Counted from the stretch's first letter, positions 32,426-43,384 are shown. The stretch: 64,000 nt of DNA from Athripsodes cinereus (GCA_947579605.1 OX388328.1:12627684-12691683), one strand, 5' to 3'. The notes: generated by a model not told the origin, from the letters alone. Numbers and translations: made by a program.

Positions 32426-32683
32426 CACTGAGAAAAATACTAACGAAATTTCACAATGAATCATTGGTACGTACTATCAGATTAAGACCAGAGATAGTAC
32501 AAACGATTCATTAGTACGAATCTATAATATTAACTCTTCGCAAACAAATTGTCGGTAAATTTACCAATGATTTGTTTGCAAAAAGTAAATATTATAGATT
32601 CTTACTAACGAATCGTTTCTACTATCTCTGGTCCTAATCTGATAGTACGTACCAATGATTCGTTGTGAGTATTTTTCTCAGTG
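32426..32683. mobile_element. 258-bp palindromic MITE flanked by TA
   Basis: CACTGAGAAAAATACTAACG at the left is matched by the complement of CACTGAGAAAAATACTCACA at the right. The arms run ~110 bases (GTACGTACTATCAGATTA, ACCAGAGATAGTA) around a short centre. The flanking TA on both sides is the duplication expected of Tc1/mariner-type transposition. It splits a SINE-P fragment from its surroundings. Confidence 0.8.
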
Positions 32684-32879
32684 TAGATAGAAACAATATT
32701 GAAAACGCATTTTTTTTTAAATAAATCAAATTAATAATACACCCCAAACATTTTCTCAGTAAATAGCAATATGCTTGTGTCTTGAGAGTGGAGTAGTTCA
32801 ACATGTTAAAAAGAGAGATCTGTTGATTTGTTTTGTGAAACACCCAGCAATGTTTTCGACAAAGCGACATAATGCTTCA

Positions 32880-33000
32880 AGTTTTATTGACACATAAATG
32901 ACGACTTGCATGTTGATTACATACAGTTAATCCGCTGGATCTCTTGTAGGAGCTACAAGAAGGATTCATTGTAGGAGTTGCCGTGAATGTATAGATAGAT
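32880..33000 (+). mobile_element. SINE-P 3' fragment, diverged
   Basis: ACGACTTGCATGTTGATTAC, CAGTTAATCCGCTGGAT and GTAGGAGTTGCCGTGAATGT. Confidence 0.5.
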
Positions 33001-33009
33001 GGAATTTTA

Positions 33010-33300
33010 TTATCCAGAAGTACTCTCAAATAACGAGGTTTTCAACAAAATCATCGGAGAATGAAAGCACCTACTCAAGACCATCTCAGAAAGACACGCC
33101 AAGTAGATTGGTCATATAATTCGCCACGGAAACCTTCTCCAAGAAATAATAGAAAGGATAGCTGAAGGGACAAACCGCAGGTGTCGCCCACACCTAGAAT
33201 ACATAATAGCTCGATGATCTTTGTGAGGATATGAGCTGCAGATTATTCGAAGAGCTGAAGAGGGTCACTTAGAATAAAGCGCAATGAAAAGGAAGAAGCT
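33010..33300 (+). mobile_element. RTE-D-like C-terminal fragment, decayed
   Basis: With stops and shifts the plus strand reads HLLKTISERHAK.IGHIIRH and LLQEIIERIAEGTNRRCRP, then RLFEELKRVT. The order matches the end of the RTE-D frame. Confidence 0.6.
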
Positions 33301-33394
33301 GAGCTTTGCTGTAAACCAATCCAGAGGATTTAAACCAGAGACGGAAAGAGAGTTAGCTCAATAGATGTTACCAATCAATTATCTCGATTGAAGA

Positions 33395-33620
33395 ACCATG
33401 TTTACAAAATGAAAACATTCTGCAATATGTAATCGGATGAAGTGAGAAAGGTGTCCCAACGCTTACGAATTGGCTCTAGACTGGCTTAAGTGATCACTTT
33501 CGGTGTCCATGGACAACGTTCACCAATTCCACCATTCTCACTGTCACGATATAAAGTCCACCAATCGAGAAACGTTTTATGCAAACAATAGAAGCAATCA
33601 TCTTTTTGGAATCTCATATA
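33395..33620 (+). repeat. repeat K copy
   Basis: TGTAATCGGATGAAGTGAGA, AAGGTGTCCCAACGCTTACG, GTGTCCATGGACAACGTTCA and CACTGTCACGATATAAAGTC. Very close to 57440-57600. Confidence 0.7.
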
Positions 33621-34440
33621 TGGATCACGATGTGTCACGATAAATGTCGCCGGAATATTTGAGTTCTGCCAGTTCGACCAGTCAACAACAAATGTAAATT
33701 AGTTAATATAGACCATCAAAGGATGGCGTCAGAAAAATGTTTGGAGGACAACAACGCAACAAAAACAAAACAAACAAAAAGGTGGTATGTCTTTCTAACT
33801 GCGCAGTTCTAACTATGCGTGAAAAAAAAATAAAGTACCATAACGCATGTTATCTCAGATAGTAAATTATTTCAAAGAAGAGCGTTGTCATGTAGGTATT
33901 ATCCTTCCAACTGTCAGTATTACAAAATCACTCAATATTGGGTGGAACGCCTAAAGAATACCTAATAATCAAAAAAACTGTCAGTGTCGTTTTTGTTATT
34001 ATTTTGTAGTCTGACTCTTATGGCATAACATCCTACAAGGATGATTTGCGCAATCTGACGGTTTGCCCTCCAAGCAAAAGCAAATCCATAGACAAGACCA
34101 CGTGACCTTTAATGGTCTATTCTGAACAAAAGATGTTAGTTTTCATAGAGAGTATTTAATTAAGCTTCCGTGTTTCTCGTCTTATGGACAAACACCAATC
34201 CAGTATAATTACTAATTTAGTATTCAATAAAATACAACATACAATGTTGGATGAAGTACCTGAATCTTGAATCGAACTGATTTACCCATACGTATTTTAA
34301 TTTGCTATGAAATCTCGCGTATAAAAACACTTGCAAAAAAGAGTATCGGCTATTACTGTATAGACATGGATTGTGCTATGCAACAGTGTATCAAGTCACA
34401 AAATTAAGAAAAGAAGGTTTAGTACTATCGTAATTTAATT
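33620..34440. other. interval without recognised gene
   Basis: No coding pattern or repeat partner was seen. Confidence 0.4.
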
Positions 34441-34449
34441 ATCTCTATT

Positions 34450-35515
34450 TATCTATCTACATATACCCTCAAGCCGTGTCCGAGGAAGGATAGGCAGAAA
34501 GAACGGAACGCCATAAAGGTTTATGCTTACAAACTTCATTCGCTTCCTCAACATTTATCCAGTTTCTCATACATACTACTATCTATACTATACTATACCC
34601 TCACGCCGTGTCCCAAGTGGGGTAGGCAGAGAGAACGGAACGCCAAACAGATCTATCTTTACACACTTCCTTCGCTTCCTCCACATTCATACAGTTCCTC
34701 ATACACGCACGTCGGTTCCTCTTACTCAACACGCGGCCGTCCTTGAGAATTTGATCCACGTGATCAAGCCACGTGGTTCTCGGACGCCCGCGTTTCCTCA
34801 CACCCTTTCTTTCAGATAAGTATATCCTCTTTGTCATTCTTTCCTCTTTCATTCGTTCCACATGACCAAACCATCTCAATTTATTTACACGCATTCTGTC
34901 CACAACAGTCTTCTTGCATCCGCTCATTCTTCTAATATCCTCATTCTTCACTCTATCACGCAGCGTTTTACCAACCATTCTTCTCAACGATCGCATCTCT
35001 ACTGCATTTATTCCACTTTCGTCCTTCTTCAACCACGTCCATGTCTCGCTTGCATACGTAAGTGACGGTACCAGAATGGTATTGTGCACCAGCATTTTAG
35101 CCATGTTCGACACATTGTCATTGCTGACAATGGGTCGAAGTGCACCGTTTACTCTAGCACCGGCCACTTTCCTTCTTTCAATGTCCCTATCGCATCTTCC
35201 ATCCCTCGTAAACATACTACCCAAATATACATACTCACTTACTTGCTCCAAACATTCGTCACCAACTTTAATCTCGCAAATCGTTTTTTCATTCTCTCTT
35301 TCAAAAACAAGAACTTTCGTCTTCATAACGTTCATTTTCAAACCATTCAAATTGCAACTATCATACACACACGTAACAATCTCTTGTTCTCATATATAAT
35401 TCTCATACATGCACGCTGATTTCTCTTGCTCAACACGTGATCGTCGAATTCGATCCACATGCTCAAGCCGCGTGGTTCTTGGACATCCGCGCTTCCTCAC
35501 AATCCCTCTGATCTG
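34450..35515 (-). mobile_element. older RTE-B 3' copy, split by a younger RTE-B
   Basis: 34450-34574 holds the tail (TATCTATCTAC) and last codons (inverted) of an RTE-B; its continuation resumes at 35401 with TTCTCATACATGCACGCTG and runs to about 35515. The split point is the 11-bp duplication described for 34575-35400. Confidence 0.8.
34575..35400 (-). mobile_element. younger RTE-B copy with 255-codon open frame and TSD
   Basis: TTCTCATACAT flanks the insert at 34564-34574 and 35401-35411. The frame (34601-35368) runs LNGLKMNVMKTKVLVFERE, EQVSEYVYLGSMFTRDGR, YASETWTWLKKDESGINAVE, NKLRWFGHVERMKEERMTKR and ends LSAYPTWDTA, with a (TATAG)n tail. It starts just after the catalytic part of the reverse transcriptase, so it is a 5'-truncated copy, yet shows no internal stop. 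Confidence 0.9.
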
Positions 35516-35539
35516 AAGATCTGAATTCAATTATAAATG

Positions 35540-35900
35540 ATAATGTTCTCGCTTTGATAATATACTCGTGGAATAATTTTACTAATAGATTTAAAAAAAA
35601 AACACGAGAGATATGTATTTCAGCTTCTCAGGTCATTATCAATCGATTGACAATAGTCTTAGGAGACGGTAGTGTTTCAAAATGTCTGGAAGGCTTCTCC
35701 AGGCATTTTTAAACGCCTACCACCTGAAGCCGATGAATGATATTTCATCGAAACGTCGCGGTAAGCCTTCTGCCAGTAGGCATGGGGATGACACACAACT
35801 GGAGGTCACCCAGAAACCTACAGCGTTATGGCCAACCAAAGCCGATTCGTAAGAATCGGAACACCAAACACTCTCTTCTTTATCCTGCAGGTGATACATA
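35540..35900 (+). repeat. possible Penelope-like remnant with hammerhead-like core
   Basis: At 35730-35757 the plus strand has CCGATGA, a stem ATGA-TATT-TCAT, then CGAAACGTC. That is the order of the conserved core of minimal hammerhead ribozymes in Penelope-like elements (CTGATGA, stem II, GAAAC-GTC), with one base changed. No reverse transcriptase is present nearby, so the assignment is tentative. Confidence 0.35.
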
Positions 35901-35954
35901 ACTTACGATTTAATCATGCCTATCGTAATATATGTCATACCTTCATAATATTTA

Positions 35955-36256
35955 TCTTCCTTCCGATTGAAACTAAACGAATGATGGTTTTGTCCTTTCT
36001 ACTACCAATCCTCTTTTATGAAGACTGCACTTTCTTAAATAATACTTCTGAAGAACTCAGTGCTAAGTTGGATCGGCTGCAGAATGCTTGCATTCGTTTT
36101 AATTTTGGTCTGAGAAAATATGACCACATCTTCAATTCCATACAGAATTCAAATGGCCATTATACAAAGAATCCCGCCATTTACATTGATTATCTCAATT
36201 TGATGTTTGTGTGGTTTGCAACATTGTTCCATCACAAGATCCAGATAATATACTAA
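35955..36256 (+). mobile_element. LINE reverse-transcriptase C-terminal fragment
   Basis: The frame contains LSFLLPILFYEDCTFLNNT, ELSAKLDRLQNACIRFNFGL and RKYDHIFNS. The pattern L-P-I-x-x-Y...L-D-R-L-Q-N-A-C-I-R-F is typical of the region just after the catalytic reverse transcriptase in CR1/jockey-like LINEs. It lacks the catalytic motifs. Confidence 0.7.
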
Positions 36257-36259
36257 ATA

Positions 36260-36790
36260 ATTTTATATTGTTTTTTACTCGCATATGATATATTTATTTT
36301 TTTAATGTTGCCAACAACATTCTTATTGAGGAGCCAAGCTATATCGGAGTTCAAATACATTTTTTTTTGAAGTTCGACCCATATTTATCGATACTGTAAT
36401 ATGTTATATTTTTTATTCCGCATTTTTTTTGTGGCAATTTCTTTTGTACTTTAGAACATCGTAGGTTTGAGGAAGGTCAGTTTTGTTTTTGTGTTTTTTT
36501 ATCTATGTTTATGGTCTATCTATACCATCACGGAATCTCCAGCAAGTTTGATAGCCAGAAGTGGAATTTGTACACTATATATGTATTATTATTATCGTAT
36601 GCAAGTGACCCAATGTGACGGTTCAATGAATAATTTTGACAAATCAATTATGATATGACGATATCATGGATTTTCGAAAAATTTTAATCAAAAATTAAAA
36701 TTAATATTTTTGACAGGTCTACCATGAATTGATGATTTCGTGAATAATTTTGACAATTCAATCAAGACACGACGACAAAATAATTATTTT
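36260..36790. other. AT-rich interval with a weak SINE-P trace
   Basis: ATACCATCACGGAATCTCCA near 36520 may be a SINE-P end. ATTTTGACA...CAATCA recurs at about 36632 and 36749. No gene seen. Confidence 0.35.
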
Positions 36791-36794
36791 GATC

Positions 36795-37140
36795 TGGAAT
36801 TTAAGATGTAAAATGTCTTTTGTTTGTATAGCAAAATACAAATATCCTTGACCTGTAGTCAAAACACATTTTAGCGTTATGTTTTCGTTACGAGAAAGTT
36901 TCAATTTTCCGATTTTCGTAGTTAAAATACACAAGTATTGTCAAATTGACACTTTCTCGCAACATCGTCTATAGTCGAACGAATATGTAACGCTAAAATG
37001 TGTTTTGACTCAGGCCTCTTATCTTTTACAGTAGGACACTCGAAAACCTACGGAAAAGTGTTGGAGACTGTCCTCACCTTTTACAGGACACTCGAAAACT
37101 TACAGACAAAAGTGGGAGATTATTCTTTGCTCTACGGGAC
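36795..37140 (-). mobile_element. SINE-P 5' part, split by a MITE
   Basis: 36801-36851 has TTTAAGATGTAAAATGTCTT. After the MITE, 37015-37140 continues CTTTTACAGTAGGACACTCG, with a partly duplicated second block (TTTTACAGGACACTCGAAAA). Confidence 0.6.
36852..37014. mobile_element. 163-bp MITE, TIR CCTG.AGTCAAAACACATT
   Basis: CCTGTAGTCAAAACACATTT and, inverted, CCTGAGTCAAAACACATTTT, continuing through AGCGTTA. No coding capacity. Confidence 0.8.
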
Positions 37141-37149
37141 ATTATAAAA

Positions 37150-37905
37150 ATACATTCGATTGCTTTTCATATTATTTTATTACGAATTGTCTTAATAAAT
37201 GAATATCAAATGGTACAATTGTATAAATTTACATATTTATTGCACATATGTAATAATTCTATTGCATAATTTATCACTCTAGCATTGCGATAAATTAAAA
37301 ATCAATTATATATTGATATTAAAATTAATTTAAATTTAATTAATAGATAGGTGTATTATCGCCTTCGGCTGTAAAATATGTAATATCTGAGGAGTACAAA
37401 AGCAAAACCGCCACTCATAGACTTGATATTATTTTCAGGAAACAAAAAAACTTATAGCATACATATTTCTAGATCCCTTTCCAATCCTGAGTCTGGTCTG
37501 GCACAAACAGAGGTTTTTACTCAATAAATTGTTTTCTTTATCTTCCCTCCTCTCTTTCCTTCTAGGTGCACTTACAGCTGTTGGTAATTTATATTCCATT
37601 GCGGAGCACACTGAGCAAAAATAATTATATAATATTCTCGTTATATGTGTATTAAAGATATATAAATGTATTTGATTTTGGTAAATTTACTTGTTTTTTA
37701 CTCATGTAATATTGTCGTCTTGTTTCCTAAGCCTTTCACAATAAAATTAAATATAATATTACGCTTCGAATGCATATAATAATTATAATATGTTATTTCC
37801 ATATTTCACTGAAGTGTTTCTCTCGATACACAAAATATATTATTCTTCAAAATTCTAGTAGTTAAATATATTACATTAAAGAAATAAAATGTGCTTATGT
37901 CGATT
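37150..37905. other. AT-rich interval, no gene seen
   Basis: Nothing recognised. Confidence 0.45.
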
Positions 37906-37910
37906 TAACT

Positions 37911-38181
37911 AGACTTCCATATTAAAAAATTTATAAGTAAAAAAATACTTAAGAATTTTAAATTTCTTTATTTATCAGTTACACGTGTTTCGGGTTGCAA
38001 GCCCATATTCATACTACATTCAAACCCATATCCATATGTATAAATATGGGCTTGCAACCCGAAACACGTGTAACTGATAAATAAAGAAATTTAAAACTCT
38101 TAAGTATTTTTTACTTATAATTTTTTTAATTTAAAAATGGAGTTTTACTCATTTAGTGAAAACAAAATCAGACTTCCATAT
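37911..38181. mobile_element. foldback element with 12-bp flanking repeats
   Basis: AGACTTCCATAT occurs at 37911-37922 and 38170-38181. Between them, arms of ~105 bases (CAGTTACACGTGTTTCGGGT with its complement) face each other around 38005-38030. Reading out from the centre, each arm has CCCGAAACACGTGTAAC. That fits GAA plus a self-complementary ACACGTGT stem III, as in the 3' half of a hammerhead. Penelope-like origin is inferred. Confidence 0.55.
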
Positions 38182-38184
38182 ATC

Positions 38185-38925
38185 TATTGGTTGCAATAAA
38201 TCTTAACAATAGCGGCCATATTGAGTTTAGGATAATTCTTGCATTTGATAGAATATTTATTTATTTATTCATTCATTTATACAACAGTATTAAAAATATA
38301 AAAGTCATAAAAACCTACCTAACTGGGCATGAGCCCGTACCAAGGTGGACTGAACCAGTTTTCAGCATAATATAAAATTAGTCCGTTTACTCAAACTCAA
38401 GCTATTTTGCATTGTGAAGTGTTTTGCATTGATTTAACATGGGGTTTTAAGCCAAAATATTATACATTTGTATAAATATTATACTTTGCCAACGTTTACT
38501 TTCGGAAATATGGGGAGCTTTGAAAGAGAAATCACAAGCAATATATACCTATCTTAAAAACAAACAAAAAATATGAAGAGTGACGACTTTGCTTCTGCAC
38601 CCCACATATAATACGTTGTTAAATACATCGATACGTTTGCTGAATTTGGACATGCATAAAGAATAAAACGTCCCCTGTCTACTGTTCGCTATGGAGTCCC
38701 CGCCACAAAATAGATATAAAATATTTGTTCTGTATTATTAAAAAAATGACGAAGGATCCATGAAAATTTCAAACTTCTCAAAACTTTCTTCCGCACTTGA
38801 AGGATGAAGATTTTGAAATAATTTAATGCAAATACTTTGATTTGCAATAAAACCAATTTGAATGAACTTTATAATAATGCTAACAGGCTCTTTCACAAAA
38901 AAATCTCAACAACGGGTGGGGCCGC
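38185..38925. other. AT-rich interval, no gene seen
   Basis: Nothing recognised. Confidence 0.4.
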
Positions 38926-38929
38926 TCAA

Positions 38930-39025
38930 CTAAAAAAGTGCCCAAATCTGTACATATTTATTACATGTAACTGTTAGTCCACCGACTACCCCACTTGAAG
39001 GAGACAATTATAGAGGTTATAGAGG
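38930..39025 (+). mobile_element. SINE-P 3' fragment, decayed
   Basis: TTATTACATGTAACTGTTAG, CCACCGACTACCCCACTTGA. Confidence 0.5.
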
Positions 39026-39029
39026 AGAT

Positions 39030-39445
39030 TTTTTATATTTATTATTATTATTATTATTGACAGACTAGATTGCCTAGATTTAAAATTCAATTATTTATTC
39101 ATGTGTGTTTAATTACTCTATTTTTAGAATCACTTAATCATGAAAAAAAAAACTAATTACATACAAGTACATACAACTTTTTAAATATTTTTTCATTTCA
39201 TTTTATTTTATTAATTTTATTACTAGTCATTATGCCCGCGCTGAAATATAAAAAAATATAAAAAGAAAAGATAAACGAACTCCAGACAATTTTTTTTTTG
39301 CGTTTTGTATCTCCTGACATCTCCGAGAACTCGTTAACTAATAGATGTACTTTATATATGGAATAAATTGGTATACTATGAACTAAAGAGGGCTGAAAAA
39401 TAATTAGATTTTTTGACAAATTTAATTCTGACAAAATAATACCTA
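39030..39445. other. AT-rich interval, no gene seen
   Basis: Nothing recognised. Confidence 0.4.
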
Positions 39446-39448
39446 TTT

Positions 39449-40371
39449 GAATCGTGTATTTCAGAAACCCCAAAACTCCCTTTTTTTCGAATTTCACTTT
39501 TTCGCTGAATTTAATTGTTAATGGGTAGACACATGTTATAGTGAAGAGAAACACCAAAAATCCATCAATTCAATAGAACAAATAAACCGCCAAAAATTTC
39601 ATGTATTGCAAAAACACCAAAAATCCATCAATTCAATAGAACAAATAAACCGCCAAAAATTTCATGTATTGCAAAAACACCAAAAATCCATCAATTCAAT
39701 AGAACAAATAAACCGCCAAAAATTTCATGTATTGCAGAAACACCAAAAATCCGGGAGTTGTGGTGTTTCTGCAATACACTCTGAATATACGATAGTGAAA
39801 CACACTGATGATAATGCACCTTATTATCGACCAAGATCACTCTTTTAGGCTACGCAATAGTAATAGAGATATTATTCGTTTTCCCACAAAAACAGCATAC
39901 ACACAAGGTTGTATACCAATAAATACGTTGAAAATGCAGGACATAAAAAAACTTGAAAAGTATATTCCCGATGAGGAGGGAATTTCAGCATTTTACACAG
40001 AAATTTTTGATTGGCCGACATGTGACCCCAATAAAGATGCTAGCCCAGATGAAGATTAATTTTTATTATTGTTATTTAGATTTGAAAAAAAAAAATTTAT
40101 ATAAAAACAGATTTTTTTACTTTTATGTTCACCCATAAATACGTGTATTGCAGAAACACCAATAATCCAACAATTTCAAAACTTAAAAAATAAATAAAGA
40201 AACTCAAATGTGTTTAATTTTTTACTCTTATCGTATCCGTTAGCATTAAAACTATATTTCTCTCTCATACACAAAAATACGTTTTCCACAAAAAAATTAC
40301 AGTATTCACTTTTTTCGATTTCCCAATAAATTGATTCTAAGGAGTTTTGGGCTTTCTGAAATACACGATTC
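39449..40371. mobile_element. 923-bp TIR element with internal 63-bp tandem repeats
   Basis: The left end GAATCGTGTATTTCAGAAAC and the inverted right end GAATCGTGTATTTCAGAAAG match over 31 bases with one mismatch, flanked by ATTT on both sides (39445-39448, 40372-40375). Inside are 63-bp direct repeats from 39551. An 83-codon frame (39808-40059) contains RDIIRFPTKTAYTQGCIPIN and LEKYIPDEEGISAFYTEIFD and an acidic tail. It resembles the C-terminal tail of some cut-and-paste transposases; that is a weak inference. No DDE catalytic region is visible, so the element is non-autonomous. Confidence 0.7.
39551..39762 (+). repeat. 63-bp tandem repeat, just over 3 units
   Basis: Units begin at 39551, 39614, 39677 and 39740 with ACACCAAAAATCC and contain AGAACAAATAAACCGCCAAA. 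The first three are almost identical. Each unit includes TGTATTGCAAAAACACC, a relative of the element's own terminal sequence (TGTATTTCAGAAACCCC). Confidence 0.95.
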
Positions 40372-40394
40372 ATTTGCCTTTTATTCTTTTTTTT

Positions 40395-40575
40395 TTTAAA
40401 AAATAAGATATATCTGGGTTTTGTTTGTTATAAACCCAAATACAAACTTACACACCATTCACAATAAGCTACTAAAAGCTTGTTTCGTGAAAGGAGAGTT
40501 TGCCGGCACCTGGTATCGAACCACGGACCCCTTGTTCTCGAGGCCGAGACTCTACCTCCAGGCTACCGATGAACT
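40395..40575 (-). mobile_element. tSINE1 copy
   Basis: AAAATAAGATATATCTGGGT at the left, CATTCACAATAAGCTACT, TTTGCCGGCACCTGGTATCG, GAGACTCTACCTCCAGGCTA. The inverted B box is changed (GGTATCGAACC). Confidence 0.8.
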
Positions 40576-40655
40576 TACAGTAGCACACTCGATAACTTAC
40601 GGAAAAGAGTGGGAGACCAATATTATTCTCTGCCAGGTGCTCCCAGAACAATAAA
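40576..40655 (-). mobile_element. SINE-P 5' fragment
   Basis: AGTAGCACACTCGATAACTT, ACGGAAAAGAGTGGGAGACC and TCTCTGCCAGGTGCTCCC. Confidence 0.7.
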
Positions 40656-40659
40656 ATAT

Positions 40660-41740
40660 TAGGTACCTATATAAATAAAATAAATAAATAAATAATAAAT
40701 AAATATTTCTTTATTCAATCAATATCATACAAACGTTGAAACAATATATCACTAATTATCTTCAATTAAGTTGCAGCAGCATACATAAAAATAAATATAA
40801 ATATAAACATACAAATACAATTAAGTAGGTACATTATCTAATGGTAAGTTCATAGTAGCTATGCAAAATTTGATAACATGTATTGCAATTTTTTTCATCA
40901 ATCTATTATGTCGACAAGTGATTTTTTTAATTTAAATTTTATTATTAGGTACAATCTTAGAGAATCAGAATCATAAAATAACATATGTTATTAATGTTTT
41001 TCTAATATTTAAGAAATATTTGAAAAACTACATACTAAGAAGCCGAACAGAGACAATTATGTAAGAAGCAATTTTTGTGAGAAGACATTTTGTGCTTGAG
41101 TTTTAGAATTACATCCTCCCCTCATACCAGCATTTCATTGCTGTTTGGGGAATACGAAATGTTTATTGTTAACTATAATAAAATATCAATATAAATGTAT
41201 CGAAATATAAGTTGTGTAATATTAAATAAATAAATAAATAAATAAATTAAATTAAATTAAATTAAATAAATAAATTATATCGTAAGAATAAAAAAAATAA
41301 AAACATGTTAACAATAATTATTAATACACTCAACATGTGGACCAGCAAAGATTCCACATTTACCAGAAATGTCTTAGTCTTAAGAAAAAAAGCAAAAATT
41401 AAATTTAAAAATAAAAAAATTAAGAAAAAGTTATAGCAAAAGTCAAAAAATATTAAATTACTAGAAATCACAATCAAAACCACCAACCCAGTATGAGTTA
41501 CAAAGCCCAGTAAAACACACAACCAATTTCCAATTTCAGAGAGAGAGTACAAAAGATTCTTACGACTGCGATTTTTACTGCCCGGTCCTTCAAACCTGCC
41601 CAATGACCAGCCTGTGAGGACAATTTTGGTTTAAATGTGCTGATAAATAGGAAGCTACCACTCCTAAAATATCCGGCAATTTCATTGGTCTAATCAAAAC
41701 ATTAGTACGTGAAAAAACGTACCTGTATTTAAGCCTATTT
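40660..41740. other. AT-rich interval, no gene seen
   Basis: AAATAAATAAAT runs at 40675 and 41225. Near 41112-41170 CCTCCCCTCATACCAGC, GCTGTTTGGGGAATACG and ATAAAATATCAATATAAATG resemble a LINE 3' UTR hairpin like that at 51865-51965. Confidence 0.45.
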
Positions 41741-41744
41741 TAAA

Positions 41745-41910
41745 GTAAAGAGTGGGAAGACATTAACGGTTGTATTTAATTACAGGAGCCGCTCTGGCAA
41801 ACATTGAGGTCTTCCTTAGAAAGAATTTAGTTTAAGCGTCTGGATAACATAGGAACTGATATTCCTGTAACATCCATGGATGAGCGACGGTGCAACCTTA
41901 AATGTAATAT
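41745..41910 (+). repeat. repeat M copy
   Basis: GACATTAACGGTTGTATTTA, TCTTCCTTAGAAAGAATTTA, ACTGATATTCCTGTAACATC and GGTGCAACCTTAAATG match 14084-14242 in reverse. Confidence 0.6.
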
Positions 41911-41964
41911 TCGTGTCGGAGGACGGCCTCTCTTCTATGATGTTTTAGAAGGGACTATATTATA

Positions 41965-42430
41965 TTTTATCTACCTATCTATCTATCTTTTCCCTCACGC
42001 CGGCGCCGTATCCCAAGTGGGGTAGGCAGAGAGAACGGAATACCATATATATCTGACCTTACATACTTCTTTCGCTTCTGCTACAGTCATACAATTTCTC
42101 ATGCACGCTCGTCGATTTCTCTTACTGAAAATACGACCGTCCTTGAGAATTTGACCTAAGTGATCAAGCCATGTAGTTCTCGGACGCCCGCGCTTACTCA
42201 CACCCCTCCTTTCACACATGTAGGTATATCCTCTTTGTCATTCTTTCCTCTTCCATTCGTTCCACGTGACCAAACCATCTCAATTTATTTACGCGCATTC
42301 TATCCACAACACTCCTCTTGCATCCACTCATTTTTCTAATAACCTCATTCCTCACTTTATCACGCAACGTTTTACCAACCATCCTCCTCAGCCATCTCAT
42401 CTCCACAGCATTTATTCCATATTTATCATC
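41965..42430 (-). mobile_element. RTE-B 3' copy, broken once
   Basis: The (GATA)n tail at the left (TATCTACCTATCTATCTATC) precedes the inverted frame: RRMVGKTLRDKVRNEVIRKM and LRWFGHVERMEEERMTKRIY upstream, RRGVSKRGRPRTTWLDHLGQ downstream. The frame is disrupted near 42215, between MTKRIYL and the CERRGV part. Confidence 0.85.
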
Positions 42431-42559
42431 TTTATAATTCTGCCATCAAATTACGTTTCCACATGCTCTCAAATTATACTCCAATTAGTCGCACCCCAAG
42501 TTCCAATAAACGGAGAGGATTGGCTGTTTACAGCAGACGCCCAGTTTAATTAGAATATT

Positions 42560-43165
42560 ATGCATTGAGCAGTTTTTTGCTTGCGACCAATGGCCGCTAA
42601 GTAGGCTAGAAACCGCGATACATAAAATTAATTATGTATTATAAATATGGGTATTTTATGTATATCAAAATAATTAGTATATGTATATACATAATAATAC
42701 TCGTAATCGCTTATTTACCTATTTAGTCAGTCATGGAGAACGAACTCAAAACGTGTTTTGTCCATCAACTTACATAATATCAATCCGTCCATCACGCTGC
42801 TTCTTACAAGTTTTGGGGTGGAAACTTTTATGTTCCGCAAAATTCAATTTTGACCTTTGAGACAATTTCTCAGAAGATTAATATATTATGATGGGATTAA
42901 AATAGCTCCCAAATTATAGCATTTTATACAGAGAAAGTTCTGAAATTATAGCATTTTATAAAGACTAAAGAATTTTCTGACTTTAAACATTTAGTAATAA
43001 AACAAGATATATAGTTATTCCACTGTTATAGTTATTTATTGGCAAATTAATAAAGTCATCGGTTGATCAATTTAACTTTATGAAATTAAGCATTTTACAA
43101 AGCAAAAGTACTGAAATAAGTATTTTACAAAGCAAAAGTTCTAAAATTATAGCATCTTACAACGA
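42560..43165. other. AT-rich interval, no gene seen
   Basis: AATTATAGCATTTTATA occurs three times near 42913, 42943 and 43143 in related form, a local low-order duplication. No gene seen. Confidence 0.4.
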
Positions 43166-43169
43166 ATCA

Positions 43170-43275
43170 TTAGTTTTTACTCAACACGCCTCCATCTTTG
43201 GGAATTCGATCCACGTGGTGAAGCCATGCTGTTTTCGGACGTATGCGCTTCCTCGTACCCCCTTTCAAATAATTT
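43170..43275 (-). mobile_element. RTE-B short internal fragment
   Basis: TTTTACTCAACACGCCTCC, TTCGATCCACGTGGTGAAGC and TTCGGACGTATGCGCTTCCT match the inverted RTE-B C-terminal codons. Confidence 0.65.
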
Positions 43276-43384
43276 TACGATTTTTAAATTAAAACAAAGT
43301 TCACATTTTGAAGGAAATATATAAAAATTTTGATATACCTACGTAATTCAGAGATATTTTCCAGAACACCATTTCATAAACCTA

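Noticed and set aside
34862..35419. Plus-strand open frames of 67-161 codons
   Set aside because: Antisense shadows of the RTE-B frame at 34601-35368.
36801..37140. Host exon near GATGTAAAATG and GTAGGACACTC
   Set aside because: The words are SINE-P sequence, found in more than ten other places.
39551..39762. Regular direct repeats resembling a CRISPR array
   Set aside because: The 63-bp units are contiguous and near identical with no unique spacers, and the genome is eukaryotic. It is a minisatellite inside a TIR element.
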